Assembly (NCBI GenBank): GCA_020048595.1
Contig: JAIFMH010000181.1
Location: forward strand, 1 to 12,927
Reading direction: 5' to 3'
From: Bacteroidota bacterium
GTDB taxonomy: Bacteria > Bacteroidota > Bacteroidia > Bacteroidales > UBA4417
Length of the DNA stretch: 12,927 nt
Part shown: positions 1 to 6,658 of the stretch, piece by piece
Layout of the letters: each line of letters begins with the position of its first letter
How positions within the stretch are numbered: position 1 is the stretch's first letter
Notes under the pieces: model-generated
Told to the model about the DNA's origin: nothing
Seen by the model: only the letters and a program-made list of their open reading frames with translations
Databases searched by the model: none
Translations under genes and position numbers: made by a program

Positions 1-504
1 CAACTGATGAATGAACGTGCCGGCACACGCACCAATATGGTTTATCCCCACCCCATTGATATGAATTTGTTTCCTCATGGCGGCACTTTCGAAACCAACG
101 GATATACTACTGAAGAAACCAAGCTTCTGAATGAAACACGCAAAATTCTGGGCGATAACTCAATTCGTGTTACTGCAACGGTAGTTCGTGTTCCTGTAAC
201 AGGCGGTCATTCAGAATCAGTTAACATTGAGTTTGAAAAAGAATTTGAGATGGAATGGATAAACAAACTCTTATCTTCAACTAAAGGTGTTGTGGTACAG
301 GATGAGCCTGAAAAATCCATTTACCCGATGCCAAAGTATGCTGAAGGTCGCGATGAGGTTTTTGTAGGCCGTATCCGCCGCGACGAATCACAGCCAAATA
401 CCATCAACATTTGGATTGTAGCCGATAACCTCCGCAAAGGAGCTGCTACCAATGCTGTTCAGATAGCTGCATACCTGATGAATAACGAGTTGGTAAGGTC
501 GTAA
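1..504 (+). CDS. asd: Aspartate-semialdehyde dehydrogenase, C-terminal half (5' truncated by window edge)
   Basis: This enzyme reduces aspartyl-4-phosphate to aspartate-4-semialdehyde with NADPH, the branch point to lysine/diaminopimelate, threonine and methionine in the cytoplasm. The reading frame is open from base 1 to a TAA at 502-504. The visible part is the C-terminal half of the family: VPVTGGHSESV carries the active-site histidine, and RKGAATNAVQIAAYL is the conserved C-terminal helix that packs on the NADP site. The catalytic cysteine would lie upstream of the window. The ATG at base 7 is internal and should not be taken as the start. The gene is followed by a 205-base gap before ribF. 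The family is recognised from motifs; confidence is high. Confidence 0.95.
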   Translation, partial: QLMNERAGTRTNMVYPHPIDMNLFPHGGTFETNGYTTEETKLLNETRKILGDNSIRVTATVVRVPVTGGHSESVNIEFEKEFEMEWINKLLSSTKGVVVQDEPEKSIYPMPKYAEGRDEVFVGRIRRDESQPNTINIWIVADNLRKGAATNAVQIAAYLMNNELVRS

Positions 505-554
505 TTTCGCCTGTCGGTCATTTCCCAATCGAATTATACCCTTAACTTTTCTCG

Positions 555-654
555 AAATTCCAGGACCCAGATTTTAAATCACAAGAAAATAATAAAATGA
601 ATCTCAATTTGAAGGTCGGAATATTCTGATCCTGGAAAATGAATCCTGGAATTT
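555..654. repeat. Inverted repeat (11 bp arms) with degenerate heptamers upstream of ribF
   Basis: AAATTCCAGGA at 555-565 is matched exactly by its reverse complement at 644-654, with 78 bases between the arms. The right arm lies in a short run of 7-base steps at 634-654 (GGAAAAT, GAATCCT, GGAATTT), similar in form to the clearer heptamer arrays elsewhere in the window. The loop is too long for an ordinary terminator. No open frame or FMN riboswitch-like structure was recognised between asd and ribF. Confidence 0.4.
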
Positions 655-709
655 GCCTATTGAAATTTAACACAATGCCACTCGCCCCACTTTTAACTTA
701 TCGTAACTA

Positions 710-1639
710 ATGCGAATCTACCGTCAGATATCTGAATTTAAGTCGCGCTGCAATCCGGTGGCAACGGTAGGAGTATTTGATGGTGTGCATCGCGGACATC
801 TGGAAATTATCACCCGCTTATCGGCAATTGCAAGGCAGAAAAACTGTGAATCTGTAATAATCACTTTTGACCCACATCCCAAACTGGTGCTGCCGCATAA
901 TGCCGAAGTGCGCCTTTTGCAAACACTTGATGAAAAACTTAAGCGCTTCGAAATAGCTGGTGTCGATGTTGTTTTGGTAATACCTTTCGACCTTGAGTTT
1001 TCAAAGATCACTCCCCATGATTTTATAAAAAATATCCTGGTTGACCAGATAAAAGTCAGCCATGTGATTACCGGATATGATCATTTTTTTGGCCAGAACA
1101 GGCAGGGCGACTTTGATATGCTCAGCAAAATGGGCATGGAATTTGGCTTTACCGTTGATGAATTGCCAATGGTATTAGTTGCTGAACATACTGTAAGTTC
1201 ATCGATAGTAAGGCGTGCTTTGCTCGATGGCGATGTTAAACTTGCGGCCACCATGCTTGGATATGCATACGAAATGACAGGGGTAGTTGTTGCCGGAAAT
1301 AAAATCGGGAGAAATATAGGATACCCAACTGCAAATCTTAAACTCACTTACAAACACAAACTGGTTCCCGGACAAGGTGTATATGCCACGCTGGTGAAAA
1401 TAAATGATTCCGTTTTCAAGGCTATGACTAACATTGGTTACAGGCCTACCATCGATGCTGACCGCCTGACTATCGAAGCCAATATTTTCGATTTTAACCA
1501 GGATATTTATGACAAGGAAATAACATTGACGTTTATAGAACGTATACGCAACGAAAAACGATTCGGCAGTTTAGGTGATCTTCAGTTACAGCTGGCAGAC
1601 GATAAAATTGTTGCGGCTAAAATGCTGGAAAGCTTATAA
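710..1639 (+). CDS. ribF: Bifunctional riboflavin kinase / FAD synthetase
   Basis: RibF phosphorylates riboflavin to FMN and adenylylates FMN to FAD. At 309 residues it has the normal bacterial length. The N-terminal nucleotidyltransferase domain (about 15-180) shows GVFDGVHRGH (21-30, with the HxGH-type ATP motif), TFDPHP (52-57), GYDHFFGQNRQGD (122-134) and SSSIVRRAL (163-171, the flavin-binding SSxxIR-type motif). The C-terminal kinase domain (about 185-305) shows GRNIGYPTANL (200-210), PGQGVYA (220-226), TNIGYRPT (240-247) and the catalytic-base glutamate region EANIFDF (256-262). The ATG at 710 places the first strand directly before the nucleotidyltransferase fold. It stands alone: the next gene is convergent. 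No riboflavin-responsive RNA element was seen upstream. Confidence 0.96.
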   Translation: MRIYRQISEFKSRCNPVATVGVFDGVHRGHLEIITRLSAIARQKNCESVIITFDPHPKLVLPHNAEVRLLQTLDEKLKRFEIAGVDVVLVIPFDLEFSKITPHDFIKNILVDQIKVSHVITGYDHFFGQNRQGDFDMLSKMGMEFGFTVDELPMVLVAEHTVSSSIVRRALLDGDVKLAATMLGYAYEMTGVVVAGNKIGRNIGYPTANLKLTYKHKLVPGQGVYATLVKINDSVFKAMTNIGYRPTIDADRLTIEANIFDFNQDIYDKEITLTFIERIRNEKRFGSLGDLQLQLADDKIVAAKMLESL

Positions 1640-1728
1640 TGAGAATGCTTATAGTAAGGTTTGTGAGATTCATCTAATAAAAAATCCCAATAAACCTGGA
1701 TCCAAAAAGGGATCGGGATGTAGCGTTT

Positions 1729-1756
1729 GAGACTCGAAATCTGAGGCTTGGAATCT
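1729..1756. repeat. Heptamer array, 4 units (GRRRYYT type)
   Basis: Between the convergent ends of ribF and the secreted-protein gene, four consecutive 7-base units follow without gaps: GAGACTC, GAAATCT, GAGGCTT, GGAATCT. The array is degenerate and short, so on its own it would be weak; it matters because four other intergenic regions here have the same period. No convincing terminator was found in this 144-base gap. Confidence 0.45.
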
Positions 1757-1783
1757 GGTCCATATCGGATTTGAAACGGCAAA

Positions 1784-2605
1784 TTATATCTTTCCTTGTT
1801 TCTCTGCATTGTAGGCAAGCAAACATTCGTGTATCGCTTTGTACAAATCATATTCTGTTGAACTAACAATAAAATCAACTGAAAGATTGCAATACATCAT
1901 AAAATCCTGAATTTCCTTATCCGTTCTGAATGACGTTATTTGCTTAATAACTTCAGCATTGTATCTGCGGGCGGCTACAACTTTTTTCTGATCCTGGTTT
2001 GCGAGTAATTCATATTTCCGCCTGCTTTTTCCTTCCTTGCTGAATGCATCATACAAAGCTGTAATAGGGCCGGGAATAGTAACCGTTAATCCCGGATTTG
2101 CTAGTCCTGGCGTGCTGCTCCTTTGTGGCTGTCCACCGGGAAGCGGCATATTGTAAAATTTTGAATCGTTCAGTTTCAGATCAGGTACTTTTGGGGTTTG
2201 ATCCTCCATGGCAAGCACAGCTTCTTTCAACGCTCTGGCATCAGCAGGCCAGGGATAAATCTCTACTCCTGAAATCTCCAGTGTATCAACCTGCAATATA
2301 ATATGCATAGGGATTACAGGCGATTGACCGTTAACAGGAATGTGATACGAAAATGGTATGTAACCAACACAGGTAGCTCTTAACGTATCACCCGGATAAG
2401 CAACTATTTTGAACTGACCTTGCCAGTTACTTGTTGTTCCCCGTGCGCCTGTAACATTTACAACGTGCACATTTTCAATATATTTTCCCTGGGGATTTGT
2501 AATAAATCCTTCAACATTCACAATAGAGCCGGTTGCAGCAACTTGTGCATTCAAATCTGTGAAAACAAAAAGCAAGAGAAAGATTAACAGAATACTAAGG
2601 CGCAT
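1784..2605 (-). CDS. Secreted protein with carboxypeptidase-regulatory-like domain, function unknown
   Basis: A 273-residue protein of unknown function. Residues 1-20 are a type I signal peptide: a basic start (MR), a leucine/phenylalanine-rich core and a cut after LNA (20|21). Residues about 29-112 look like a CarboxypepD_reg-like beta-sandwich: VEGFITNPQGKYIENVHV, then a GTTSNWQGQFKI segment and GDTLRATCVGYIP. This module is common on Bacteroidota exported proteins and on TonB-dependent receptor N-termini, but no receptor plug or barrel follows. The rest (113-273) is a helical, charged tail with a proline/glycine-rich segment near 155-185 that I do not recognise. The protein probably sits in the periplasm. 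The start ATG lies about 20 bases downstream of a -7 element. It runs in the same direction as gldH but is separated from it by 236 bases. Confidence 0.85.
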   Translation of the reverse strand: MRLSILLIFLLLFVFTDLNAQVAATGSIVNVEGFITNPQGKYIENVHVVNVTGARGTTSNWQGQFKIVAYPGDTLRATCVGYIPFSYHIPVNGQSPVIPMHIILQVDTLEISGVEIYPWPADARALKEAVLAMEDQTPKVPDLKLNDSKFYNMPLPGGQPQRSSTPGLANPGLTVTIPGPITALYDAFSKEGKSRRKYELLANQDQKKVVAARRYNAEVIKQITSFRTDKEIQDFMMYCNLSVDFIVSSTEYDLYKAIHECLLAYNAEKQGKI

Positions 2606-2624
2606 TGAAACGGATATTACTTTG

Positions 2625-2632
2625 CAAAAGTA
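2625..2632 (-). promoter_or_regulatory. Putative Bacteroidota -7 element for the secreted-protein gene
   Basis: Read on the minus strand this is TACTTTTG, a full match to the Bacteroidota TAnnTTTG -7 consensus. It sits 19 bases before the ATG at 2605, giving a very short leader. No good -33 TTG was found at the usual spacing, so the call rests on the -7 match and position. Confidence 0.5.
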
Positions 2633-2765
2633 GCTGTAAATCAGGCTTAAGAAAAGTTAATACTTGTTAATGATGCAGTTAAACACAAATGCACTCCTGG
2701 CTGGATGGTCACTTCGAAGTATCATCACCAATATTTAAAAAATCAGATGAATATTGTGCAACTTT

Positions 2766-2791
2766 AAAAATACACAGTTTAAAAATGTGTA
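2766..2791 (-). terminator. Possible weak terminator downstream of gldH-like gene
   Basis: On the minus strand, TACACA and TGTGTA form a 6-bp AT-rich stem (2771-2776 with 2786-2791) around a 9-base loop, followed by a run of five T. It lies about 50 bases past the stop of the GldH-like gene. The stem is weak, so this is a candidate only. Confidence 0.3.
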
Positions 2792-2841
2792 ATAATCAGT
2801 CTGATCAATATGCATTTTAGCCACAGATTTCCAGAACCTGC

Positions 2842-3324
2842 CTATTTCGATTCATTCACCACAATCCCAATCTCAGCTATCCCTTCAATCTGAATTTTAG
2901 GAATCATATTTTCGATACTGATCTTGTATTTCCCTTTTTCAGATAAACTGATACCTTTCCATAAAACTGTACTGACTTCATAAATATTACCTGTTGGTAC
3001 AGCAATCATTTTACCGCTGTCGCTAACGGGTACCGATATTTCCTGAATTTGTTCCACGCCTGCAGGTGTGGTGAGAATGATATAAACCGGAAGATTGTTG
3101 TACTTGAGTTGGGCAGTATGACGAACCACAAAAGAGATATTGTAGTTTTTTTCGGTATCTTCGATAGGAATTTCAAAGAATTTCTGATCAAAACGATCCC
3201 AGGTGTAATCTTTCATTTTAAGGTATTTTTCGTAACTGGGTCCGCTATTCTGATTGCAGGAGAAAAAGGCAAACGCCAGAGTAAGGACAAGAATCAGTCT
3301 GAAATGTAGTTTTGAGTTTTTCAT
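2842..3324 (-). CDS. gldH: GldH-like gliding motility lipoprotein
   Basis: A 160-residue predicted lipoprotein. The N-terminus has basic residues (MKNSKLHFR), a hydrophobic core and a Bacteroidota-type lipobox AFFSC with the lipid-bearing cysteine at 23. The mature part resembles GldH in length and motif order: an aromatic TWDRFD segment near 41-46, FEIPIEDTEKNYNISFVVRH (50-69), a YNNLPVYI strand near 75-82, and a C-terminal SEKGKYKISIENM followed by GIAEIGIVV. GldH is one of the Gld lipoproteins needed for surface gliding in Flavobacterium, but homologues occur in non-gliding Bacteroidota, so motility is not implied. It lies 105 bases downstream of mnmA in the same direction and could share its transcript. 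The fold family is fairly clear; the gene name is recognition by eye, without a search. Confidence 0.75.
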   Translation of the reverse strand: MKNSKLHFRLILVLTLAFAFFSCNQNSGPSYEKYLKMKDYTWDRFDQKFFEIPIEDTEKNYNISFVVRHTAQLKYNNLPVYIILTTPAGVEQIQEISVPVSDSGKMIAVPTGNIYEVSTVLWKGISLSEKGKYKISIENMIPKIQIEGIAEIGIVVNESK

Positions 3325-3429
3325 AAAGTTTTAAATAATATTTGCTTAGTGCCACAACTTGAAACAAAAACCTGAACCTGCCGAAATGAGCTCAGCGTTG
3401 CTATTCCTGGTTCCTTAAATCCCAATCCC

Positions 3430-4494
3430 TTATTCAATCACTCCACTCCCAAAGCAAATCCTTGAGTCCTTATCGTAAAGCACGCCAAACTGACCAGCTG
3501 CAACTCCCGAAACCGGAACTGATGATTGAATTATATATTTTTCGCCTTCCTTTCGCAGGATTCCTTTGGTGAAATCTGGCGTATGACGGATTTTAAAGGT
3601 AATTTCGTGTTCCAATGCATCTTCCTGCCATGGATTTCCGCTGATAAAATTAAAGTCAGTCAATCCAATCACATCCTGGTATTGCGAGATGGGATCATAG
3701 CCGTTGGAAACGAAAATAGTGTTTTCAACAGAATCTTTTTTTACAACAAACCACGGTCCGCCGCCCAGGTTAAGCCCTTTGCGCTGCCCTATGGTATGAA
3801 ACCAGTATCCTTTATGCTTACCGAGTATTTTGCCTGTTTCTAGTTCTACGATTTTACCTTCTTTTTCACCTATGTATTTACGAAGGAAATCAACATAATT
3901 CACTTTCCCCAGGAAACAAATCCCCTGGCTGTCGCGGCGATGGGCGCTTGGCATATTCTGTTTATGAGCTAAAGCGCGGACTTCGCTTTTCACCAGGTTA
4001 CCAATCGGAAACATCAATTTGCTCACTTGCTGGTAAGTGATCTGGGCCAGGAAATCGGTCTGGTCTTTTATCGGATCTTTTGCTGTTGCTAACCAGGTTT
4101 TACCATTTTCAACAACAGTATTTGCGTAATGCCCGGTCGAAATTTTATCAAAATCCTTGCCCCAGTATTTTTCGAACTCTCCAAATTTAATAAGCCGGTT
4201 ACACATCACATCCGGGTTGGGCGTAAGCCCTTTGCGAACGGCATCGAGCGCATAAGCCATAACATTATCCCAATACTCTTTATGCAAAGGAACAACTTCC
4301 ATTTTTAAACCATAATACTTTGCCAACCAGGTGGTAAGCTCAATATCTTCTTCGGAAGAACAATCCATAAAACCCTCTTCGTCTTTCATCCCTATCTGGA
4401 TGTAAAAGATTACCGGTTCGTAACCCTGCTCCTTTAAAAGATGCAACGTAACTGAACTGTCAACGCCTCCCGATACTAATGCTGCTATTTTCAA
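3430..4494 (-). CDS. mnmA: tRNA-specific 2-thiouridylase MnmA
   Basis: MnmA adenylates and then thiolates uridine-34 of tRNA for Lys, Glu and Gln, with sulfur relayed on a cysteine persulfide. From a TTG start the protein has 354 residues, normal for the family, and opens directly with the first strand and PP-loop: MKIAALVSGGVDSS (SGGVDSS at 8-14 binds ATP). Catalytic cysteines are visible in NPDVMCNR (C98) and QGICFLG (C193). HTIGQRKGL (233-241) belongs to the central domain, and the C-terminal beta barrel includes HTPDF and SVPVSGVAAGQF. The frame stays open upstream to an ATG at 4605, but the extra 37 residues are low-complexity and partly encoded by the heptamer array at 4561-4595. A -7 element at 4516-4523 lies inside that extension, which also argues for the TTG. 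Confidence 0.93.
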   Translation of the reverse strand: MKIAALVSGGVDSSVTLHLLKEQGYEPVIFYIQIGMKDEEGFMDCSSEEDIELTTWLAKYYGLKMEVVPLHKEYWDNVMAYALDAVRKGLTPNPDVMCNRLIKFGEFEKYWGKDFDKISTGHYANTVVENGKTWLATAKDPIKDQTDFLAQITYQQVSKLMFPIGNLVKSEVRALAHKQNMPSAHRRDSQGICFLGKVNYVDFLRKYIGEKEGKIVELETGKILGKHKGYWFHTIGQRKGLNLGGGPWFVVKKDSVENTIFVSNGYDPISQYQDVIGLTDFNFISGNPWQEDALEHEITFKIRHTPDFTKGILRKEGEKYIIQSSVPVSGVAAGQFGVLYDKDSRICFGSGVIE

Positions 4495-4515
4495 TGGGTA
4501 CTTATTGTTAGTCTG

Positions 4516-4523
4516 CAAAAATA
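4516..4523 (-). promoter_or_regulatory. Putative -7 element for mnmA
   Basis: The minus strand reads TATTTTTG, matching TAnnTTTG. Transcription would begin near 4509, about 15 bases before the TTG at 4494 and downstream of every alternative in-frame start. A -33 TTG is only seen at 26 bases' spacing, longer than usual. Confidence 0.45.
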
Positions 4524-4560
4524 GTACTTTTCTGAGAATGTGGTTGTGCCAATATATTTC

Positions 4561-4595
4561 CAAGGTCGGAAGCCGGAAGTCGGAAGTCAGAAGTA
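4561..4595. repeat. Heptamer array, 5 units (GGAAGTC type)
   Basis: Five gap-free 7-base steps: CAAGGTC, GGAAGCC, GGAAGTC, GGAAGTC, AGAAGTA. Bases 4570-4581 (AAGCCGGAAGTC) are the exact reverse complement of 4727-4738 in the second array, a 12-bp inverted repeat 145 bases apart. Read on the minus strand it creates the LTSDFRLPT run in the over-long mnmA frame. Confidence 0.6.
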
Positions 4596-4724
4596 TATGC
4601 AGCAAAGCGTTCTGTCCATTGCTATTTCAGGTTGGCAAACACTTTTAAATACAGGTTTCTGATTCCTTATATTCCTGTAGTGAAAGCAATACAAATTTCC
4701 CTTTTAAGTATAGACCAACCATTT

Positions 4725-4752
4725 CGGACTTCCGGCTTTGGACTTCCGGCTA
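4725..4752. repeat. Heptamer array, 4 units, inverted relative to 4561-4595
   Basis: Four gap-free 7-base steps: CGGACTT, CCGGCTT, TGGACTT, CCGGCTA. These are the reverse complement of the GGAAGTC/GGAAGCC units at 4561-4595. The two arrays bracket the middle of the divergent promoter region. Confidence 0.6.
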
Positions 4753-4815
4753 CTTATTTCAAGTCTAATAAAATTGAATACTGAAGCAGAATCAGGATTG
4801 ACATTACAAAACTTC

Positions 4816-4846
4816 TTGCTATTTTTTATCAGATTTTGTACTTTTA
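4816..4846 (+). promoter_or_regulatory. Putative promoter of the AmmeMemoRadiSam locus
   Basis: A TTG at 4816-4818, a 20-base spacer, then TACTTTTA at 4839-4846, which differs from TAnnTTTG only at the last base. The spacing fits Bacteroidota sigma-factor promoters. Transcription would start near 4852, about 19 bases before the GTG start codon at 4871. Confidence 0.5.
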
Positions 4847-4870
4847 TGGTGCTGAATAAATCTTCTGATT

Positions 4871-6409
4871 GTGATATTCAATGGCATCTATTCAAAAATT
4901 ATTATGTTGGCAATTCTGCTGGCATTAGTTTTTTTTAGTAATTGTCAATCGCATAACAATCAACCGGTAACCATGAAAACTCCAGATACCTTACAAAATC
5001 GTCCGCCAGCTGTTGCAGGAACATTTTACCCTTCCGATCCTGTTGAAATTCAACAAATATTAAAACTTTATTTTGCAAAAGCACCAGTTCATAATTCTGA
5101 CAGTGAGGCAATGGCAATTATTTCACCCCATGCCGGATATGTGTTTTCTGGGGAAGTGGCGGCGGCAGCTTTCAGCCAGCTGGATCCGCAAAAGGAATAT
5201 AAAACCATTTTCATCCTGGGAAGCAGCCATCGCAATGCATTTGCAGGAGCGTCCATTTATAGTATCGGTAATTATAGCACGCCGCTTGGAGCTGTTGCAA
5301 CCGATCTCGAAACCGCACAAAAACTGGCTGTTGAAAATACGGTTTTAGCTTTCGATCCGCAATTTCATAAGTCGGAACACAGTATTGAAGTGCAGATTCC
5401 TTTTCTGCAATATTTCCTGAAAAAAGATTTTAAGATTGTACCGATTCTTCTGGGAACGCAGGATCCTTTGACCTGTCAGCTGATAGCAAAAGCGTTGCGC
5501 CCTTATTTTTCAACAGAAAATCTCTTTGTGATCAGCACCGACTTTTCTCATTATCCGGCCTATAAAGATGCATCAATCATCGACCACCAGATTGCAGATG
5601 CCATTGTGACCAACAATCCGGATAAATTCCTGAACACTGTTGAGAACTGCACCAGGAAGAAAATCGAAAACCTGGCTACTGGTTGCTGCTCCTGGCCTTC
5701 GGTTATTACTTTGATGTATCTCACCGAGGAAATGTCAGGAATTACTTATAAGCAGATTCTATACAAAAATTCAGGCGATTCGCAATATGGTGATTTGGAT
5801 AGAGTAGTTGGATATTATGCCCTTACCGTATTGCAGCATAAGACGGGTACGGTGGCATTAACCGATTCGGACAAGAAAGAATTGCTTCAGATTGCCCGTA
5901 CTACAATTAAAACTTACTTACAGGAAAGCCAGACAGCATCCATTGATGTAGAATCCCTGTCAACTTCTTTATTAAGTAAGGCAGGAGCCTTTGTAACATT
6001 AAAAAAAGCTGGCGAACTCCGGGGATGCATCGGACACTTCGAAGCGGATAAGCCACTTTACAAAATTGTTCAGCAAATGGCAATAGCAGCAGCTACACAG
6101 GACTACCGTTTCGATGCTGTTACACTTTCGGAATTGAAACTGATCGACATTGAGATTTCGATGCTTTCGCCTATGCAGAAAATCAGTGATGTTAATGCGA
6201 TCAGGCTTGGTATCGATGGGATTTACATTAAAAAGGGAAGCAGAAGCGGTACGTTTTTACCCCAGGTTGCCACCGAAACACATTGGAGCCTGGAAGAATT
6301 CCTGGGCCATTGCGCCCGCGATAAAGCAGGCATCGGATGGGACGGCTGGAAAGATAAAGATGCAGAAATATATATTTACCAGGCATTTGTGTTTGGGGAA
6401 AAGGATTAA
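4871..6409 (+). CDS. Memo-AMMECR1 fusion (AmmeMemoRadiSam proteins B and A), predicted lipoprotein
   Basis: A 512-residue fusion of two families that are usually separate or paired genes. Residues about 44-322 are a Memo domain, which shares the fold of LigB-type non-heme iron dioxygenases: SPHAGYVFSG (H87), GSSHRNA (H120), EHSIEVQIPFL (H170), STDFSHY (H227) and GCCSW (C272/C273) match the conserved metal-site and pocket positions. Residues about 335-510 are AMMECR1, with LRGCIGHF (383-390), IEISMLSP, FLPQVA and GWDGWKD. The first 25 residues form a signal: K9, a hydrophobic core and FFSNC with C25 as lipid site. The start is GTG at 4871; an in-frame stop at 4853 rules out anything earlier, and starting at the ATG at 4904 would lose the lysine. 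The reaction of this system is not known to me. The radical SAM partner is at 9311-10444. Confidence 0.9.
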   Translation: MIFNGIYSKIIMLAILLALVFFSNCQSHNNQPVTMKTPDTLQNRPPAVAGTFYPSDPVEIQQILKLYFAKAPVHNSDSEAMAIISPHAGYVFSGEVAAAAFSQLDPQKEYKTIFILGSSHRNAFAGASIYSIGNYSTPLGAVATDLETAQKLAVENTVLAFDPQFHKSEHSIEVQIPFLQYFLKKDFKIVPILLGTQDPLTCQLIAKALRPYFSTENLFVISTDFSHYPAYKDASIIDHQIADAIVTNNPDKFLNTVENCTRKKIENLATGCCSWPSVITLMYLTEEMSGITYKQILYKNSGDSQYGDLDRVVGYYALTVLQHKTGTVALTDSDKKELLQIARTTIKTYLQESQTASIDVESLSTSLLSKAGAFVTLKKAGELRGCIGHFEADKPLYKIVQQMAIAAATQDYRFDAVTLSELKLIDIEISMLSPMQKISDVNAIRLGIDGIYIKKGSRSGTFLPQVATETHWSLEEFLGHCARDKAGIGWDGWKDKDAEIYIYQAFVFGEKD

Positions 6410-6476
6410 CGCCGGCTTCTGGTTTGTTTGATCTTTAAAATTCAGATAACCGTCTGGAAATCGTTATTTGCTATTT

Positions 6477-6623
6477 TCGTAAATCATCATTCGTAAATCG
6501 TACATCGTCATCCGTAAATCGTACATCGTCATTCGTCATTTGTAAATCATCATTTGTAAATCGTAAATCATTATTCGTAAATCGTAAACCATCATTCGTA
6601 AATCGTCATTCGTAAATCGTAAA
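6477..6623. repeat. Array of 21 perfect-phase heptamers (TCGTAAA / TCGTCAT types)
   Basis: Twenty-one consecutive 7-base units with no insertion or deletion (147 bases). Unit types by count: TCGTAAA 8, TCGTCAT 4, TTGTAAA 2, TCATCAT 2, TCGTACA 2, and CCGTAAA, TCATTAT and CCATCAT once each. Base 4 is T in every unit; base 1 is always a pyrimidine, base 3 a purine, and the 3' end is either AAA, CAT/TAT or ACA. It fills most of the gap between the Memo-AMMECR1 gene and the membrane transferase gene, ending 35 bases before the latter's ATG. There are no spacers, so it is not a CRISPR. Confidence 0.9.
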
Positions 6624-6658
6624 TAATTTTAAATCTTTAATTGTTTACTTTTTAAAAT

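Larger units (their letters stand above)
4495..4870. other. Divergent intergenic region, mnmA to Memo-AMMECR1
   Basis: This 376-base gap holds the mnmA -7 element, two heptamer arrays in inverted orientation (4561-4595 and 4725-4752), and a promoter candidate for the Memo-AMMECR1 gene at 4816-4846. The stretch 4600-4720 between the arrays shows nothing recognisable. Open frames here (for example a 66-codon one from 4738) run through the repeat and the promoter and look spurious. Confidence 0.6.

Noticed and set aside
505..709. FMN riboswitch upstream of ribF
   Set aside because: None of the conserved helices or loop sequences of the RFN element could be found in the gap; only an inverted repeat with distant arms is present.
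1684..1719. Terminator between ribF and the convergent gene
   Set aside because: ATCCC/GGGAT and GATCC/GGATC can pair, but the stems are 5 bp each, separated by a one-sided 10-base bulge, and no T-run follows in either direction.
4738..4938. A 66-codon open frame upstream of the Memo-AMMECR1 gene
   Set aside because: It starts in the heptamer array, runs through the promoter candidate and overlaps the start of the real gene; its product has no recognisable features.
6477..6623. CRISPR array
   Set aside because: Units are 7 bases and contiguous; there are no spacers of regular length and no cas genes in the window.
6646..6653. -7 promoter element (TACTTTTT) for the membrane transferase gene
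   Set aside because: It lacks the final G and lies only 5 bases before the ATG, so transcription would start at or inside the start codon; no -33 box was found.
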